7,330 bases of DNA from Candidatus Accumulibacter iunctus. Its GTDB lineage: Bacteria > Pseudomonadota > Gammaproteobacteria > Burkholderiales > Rhodocyclaceae. The position numbers and the translations under genes are program-made. The DNA lies in the NCBI GenBank assembly GCA_002345025.1, contig DDUX01000032.1, forward strand, positions 1-7,330. The letters are read 5' to 3'. Below are positions 5,682-7,330 of this stretch, piece after piece. Position 1 is the first letter of the stretch, and every line of letters starts with the position of its first letter. The notes below the pieces were generated by a model, which ran no database searches, was not told where the DNA came from, and was given only the letters and a program-made list of their open reading frames with translations.

Positions 5682-6094
5682 CCAAAACGGAGGCCGGGCG
5701 CCACGAGTTGCCGCCGCGCCTTGATCGCGCCGAGCAGTTGAGGTGGCTCGATGGGCAGCGGGTCCGCGTCGTGGGGACCTACCTGTCCGTGCCCAGCCTG
5801 AAGAAGATGCCCCGTCCGGGCCGGCCGCCCGAGTACGTGGACCTGGGCGAGGTCGTCATTCAGATCGAGGGCAGTGCCGCGGCCTACGACCCGGCGGCCG
5901 GCGACACGCCGGCACGCATCGGGCTCGGCATGGCAGCACGGCCGAGCGACGAGATCGTTCGGCTCAACGATCGCCGCGTCTGCGTCGAAGGTCGAATCGT
6001 GCTGCGTCCCGAGATGGCTTCGACGCATCGTTCAGCGGTACGGAGACCCAGTCCGGTATTGCAGGACCCCACCGGACTGCGCCTCGAGGAGTGA
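5678..6094 (+). CDS. Hypothetical 138-residue protein coupled to the DUF4157-type gene; candidate immunity or partner protein
   Basis: I do not recognise a named family. The start ATG at 5678 overlaps the upstream stop (ATGA), so the two products are probably made together. The protein is soluble-looking, with no membrane segment. It has two similar beta motifs: LDGQRVRVVGTYL (residues 24-36) and LNDRRVCVEGRIVL (96-109). A LGEVVIQIEG strand lies between them and the end is PVLQDPTGLRLEE. The repeated V-x-V-x-G pattern suggests a small beta-barrel, perhaps OB-fold-like, or an internal duplication. Size, order and coupling behind a toxin-like gene suit an immunity protein or chaperone, but this rests on context alone. 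The frame extends further upstream inside the preceding gene, without a binding site or a reason to prefer it. Confidence 0.75.
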   Translation: MTKTEAGRHELPPRLDRAEQLRWLDGQRVRVVGTYLSVPSLKKMPRPGRPPEYVDLGEVVIQIEGSAAAYDPAAGDTPARIGLGMAARPSDEIVRLNDRRVCVEGRIVLRPEMASTHRSAVRRPSPVLQDPTGLRLEE

Positions 6095-6115
6095 ATTCGG
6101 CTGGAGTCGAAAAGG

Positions 6116-6148
6116 CGAGTCAGGAGGGGGGCGACTCGTCGCTACAAT
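6116..6148 (+). promoter_or_regulatory. Inverted repeat and -10-like box before the methyltransferase gene
   Basis: CGAGTC (6116-6121) and GACTCG (6133-6138) form a 6-bp inverted repeat around an 11-nt G-rich loop. It is followed directly by TACAAT (6143-6148), a plausible -10 box about 57 nt before the gene; no clear -35 is visible. The palindrome could be an operator or a weak terminator for the upstream pair. Both readings are tentative. Confidence 0.3.
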
Positions 6149-6204
6149 CGGCGGAGGCTTGGCCCACCACAGCATGCCCATCGAGTCTGACCGGAAGCCA
6201 GTCA

Positions 6205-7226
6205 ATGATGAAAAAGCTTGATCGCATCACCCCCGACCTCACCCGGCTGCTGCCCGAAGAGCTGGTCGAGCGCACGGTCACGCAGCAACTGATCCCGGCG
6301 ATTGCCAAGGGCGGCCCTGACACGCAAGATCGAACACGCGGCGCAGCAGGTGTCGACGCGGCATCACTTGCGCAATGGCGATGCGCGGAAGATGGACTTC
6401 CTCACGCCGGCGAGCGTCGATCTGGTGCCCACCTCGCCGCCGTACTGGACGCTCAAGGAGTACGACGACGCGGAAGGTCAGCTCGGCGACATCGGGGGCT
6501 ATGAGGCTTTCCTCGACGAGCTCGACAAGGTCTGGCGGGACTGCTTCGACGCGCTGGTCCCGGGCGGGCGGCTGATCTGCGTGGTCGGCGATGTTTGCCT
6601 GTCGCGGCGCCGCAACCTCGGCGTGCATGAGGTGGTGCCGCTGCATGCGTCGATCCAGGAGCGCTGCCGGCGAATCGGCTTCACCAATCTGGCGCCGATC
6701 ATCTGGCACAAGATCGCCAACGCGGCCTTCGAGAGCAGCGGCAACGGCGGCGGCTTTCTCGGCAAGCCTTACGAGCCCAACGCGGTGATCAAGAACGACA
6801 TCGAGTGCATCCTGATGCTGCGCAAGCCCGGCGGCTACCGCACGCCGACGGCGCCCAAGCGCCTGCTCTCGGTGATCCCCGAAGCGCTGCACCGGGCGTG
6901 GTTCCAGCAGGTGTGGACGGGGCTGACCGGCGCTTCGACCCGCGAGCATCCGGCGCCGTATCCGGTCGAGCTCGCCGAGCGGCTGGTGCGCATGTTCAGC
7001 TTCGTCGGCGACACGGTGCTCGACCCGTTCATGGGCACCGGCACGACCGCGGTGGCAGCGGCGAAGTGGGGGGCGCAACAGCATCGGCGTCGAGATCAGC
7101 CGCGAGTACGCGGAACTGGCGCGCCGCCGCTTCGAGCGCGATGCGAACCACCTGTTCTCGGTCGCCGAGCTGGCGACTGCCGATGTCGACCCACAGCCCG
7201 CCCGGGCGCGCGAGGCGGCGGCGTGA
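6205..7226 (+). pseudogene. Beta-order DNA methyltransferase (N4-cytosine or N6-adenine), two +1 frameshifts
   Basis: Joining three frames gives a 339-residue site-specific DNA methyltransferase of the N6_N4_Mtase type. The N-terminus MMKKLDRITPDLTRLLPEEL runs to about 6313. One extra G at 6313-6314 shifts the frame, after which ALTRKIEHAAQQV continues. The catalytic motif TSPPYW is at 6431-6448 (residues 76-81). The SAM-binding motif DPFMGTGTT is at 7022-7048 (residue 273 on). An extra G in the G6 run 7068-7073 shifts again; removing it gives KWGRNSIGVEISREYAELARRRFERD... to the TGA at 7224-7226. Catalytic motif before SAM motif is the beta-class order, and S/T-PPY favours N4-cytosine. Removing both bases leaves a whole number of codons. 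The start has a GGAAG site 8 nt upstream; ATG 6208 is an alternative. The shifts may be sequencing errors. Confidence 0.85.
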
Positions 7227-7330
7227 TCCGCGATCTGGAAGCCGCGATCGACGGCTTGCTGTCGCGGCCCGCGACCTCGACGCTCCGTCTGCAGGACCTC
7301 GCCGACCTGCTCAAGTCGCTGCTCGATCGC
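7223..7330 (+). CDS. 5' end of a gene coupled to the methyltransferase, possible restriction endonuclease (partial)
   Basis: A GTG at 7223 overlaps the methyltransferase stop (GTGA) and opens a frame that runs off the window: MIRDLEAAIDGLLSRPATST followed by LRLQDLADLLKSLLDR. The 36 residues look like helical coding sequence, but no family can be named. A gene overlapping the 3' end of a solitary-looking DNA methyltransferase is often its restriction endonuclease, so that is the guess from position only. The same frame is also the out-of-phase reading of the preceding gene after its second frameshift, so the start should not be taken as a fusion. Confidence 0.5.
   Translation, partial: MIRDLEAAIDGLLSRPATSTLRLQDLADLLKSLLDR

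Noticed and set aside
5743..6204. Upstream extension of the methyltransferase N-terminal frame into the preceding gene
   Set aside because: It overlaps the 138-residue gene in another phase and has no coding character there; only the part from 6205 belongs to the methyltransferase.
7068..7073. G6 run as a phase-variation switch of the methyltransferase
   Set aside because: Six Gs is short for a contingency tract, and a second unrelated indel in the same gene plus other contig errors make sequencing error simpler.
6278..7084. A 268-codon minus-strand frame opposite the methyltransferase
   Set aside because: The plus strand carries the TSPPYW and DPFMGTGTT motifs; the minus frame is an Arg/Ala/His-rich shadow.
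1..7330. CRISPR arrays, tRNA genes, insertion sequences
   Set aside because: Reading both strands, I saw no regularly spaced repeats, no tRNA-like T-loop and CCA pattern, and no transposase motifs or terminal inverted repeats.

Overview
The window is high-GC bacterial DNA. A CbiMN-type cobalt importer under a cobalamin riboswitch, a CobB/CbiA amidase and very GC-rich codon use suggest a Proteobacterium, possibly a betaproteobacterium of the Rhodocyclales/Accumulibacter type. That placement is inference from gene content. The sequence looks like a draft or metagenomic contig: its left end carries an Illumina adapter read-through, and two genes contain single-base frameshifts.

Left part (1-1271): bases 1-80 are of unknown origin and are joined through a 13-T run to a degraded P5/TruSeq adapter (94 to about 150). 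To the right, on the minus strand, lie the 5' part of cbiN, destroyed by the adapter junction, then intact cbiM, a 198-nt cobalamin riboswitch and a TATAAT -10 box. This is a B12-repressed cobalt uptake operon whose further genes (probably cbiQ and cbiO) are off the contig.

Middle (1339-3710): a good sigma70-like promoter drives a plus-strand MNT/HEPN pair (nucleotidyltransferase antitoxin, HEPN toxin). The HEPN gene has a one-base frameshift. It is followed by a short decayed fragment of pepD (aminoacyl-histidine dipeptidase) with an in-frame stop. Facing these on the minus strand is cobB/cbiA, preceded by a six-codon leader ORF. The two cobalamin-related units are thus separated by an opposite-strand accessory insert.

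Right part (3932-7330, plus strand): a 569-residue protein has a DUF4157-like N-terminal region (HEAAH motif), a glycine-zipper segment and a C-terminal region containing a possible Cys-His-Asp/Asn catalytic set. It overlaps by ATGA with a 138-residue protein of unknown function. I read these as a toxin- or effector-like protein with a coupled partner, possibly its immunity protein. Next comes a beta-order DNA methyltransferase (TSPPYW before DPFMGTGTT) broken by two +1 G indels, then the start of a GTGA-overlapping gene that could be a restriction endonuclease but is cut by the window end.

The strongest candidate for something undescribed is the DUF4157-like protein and its coupled partner. 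The frameshifts should be treated as possible sequencing errors until reads are checked.
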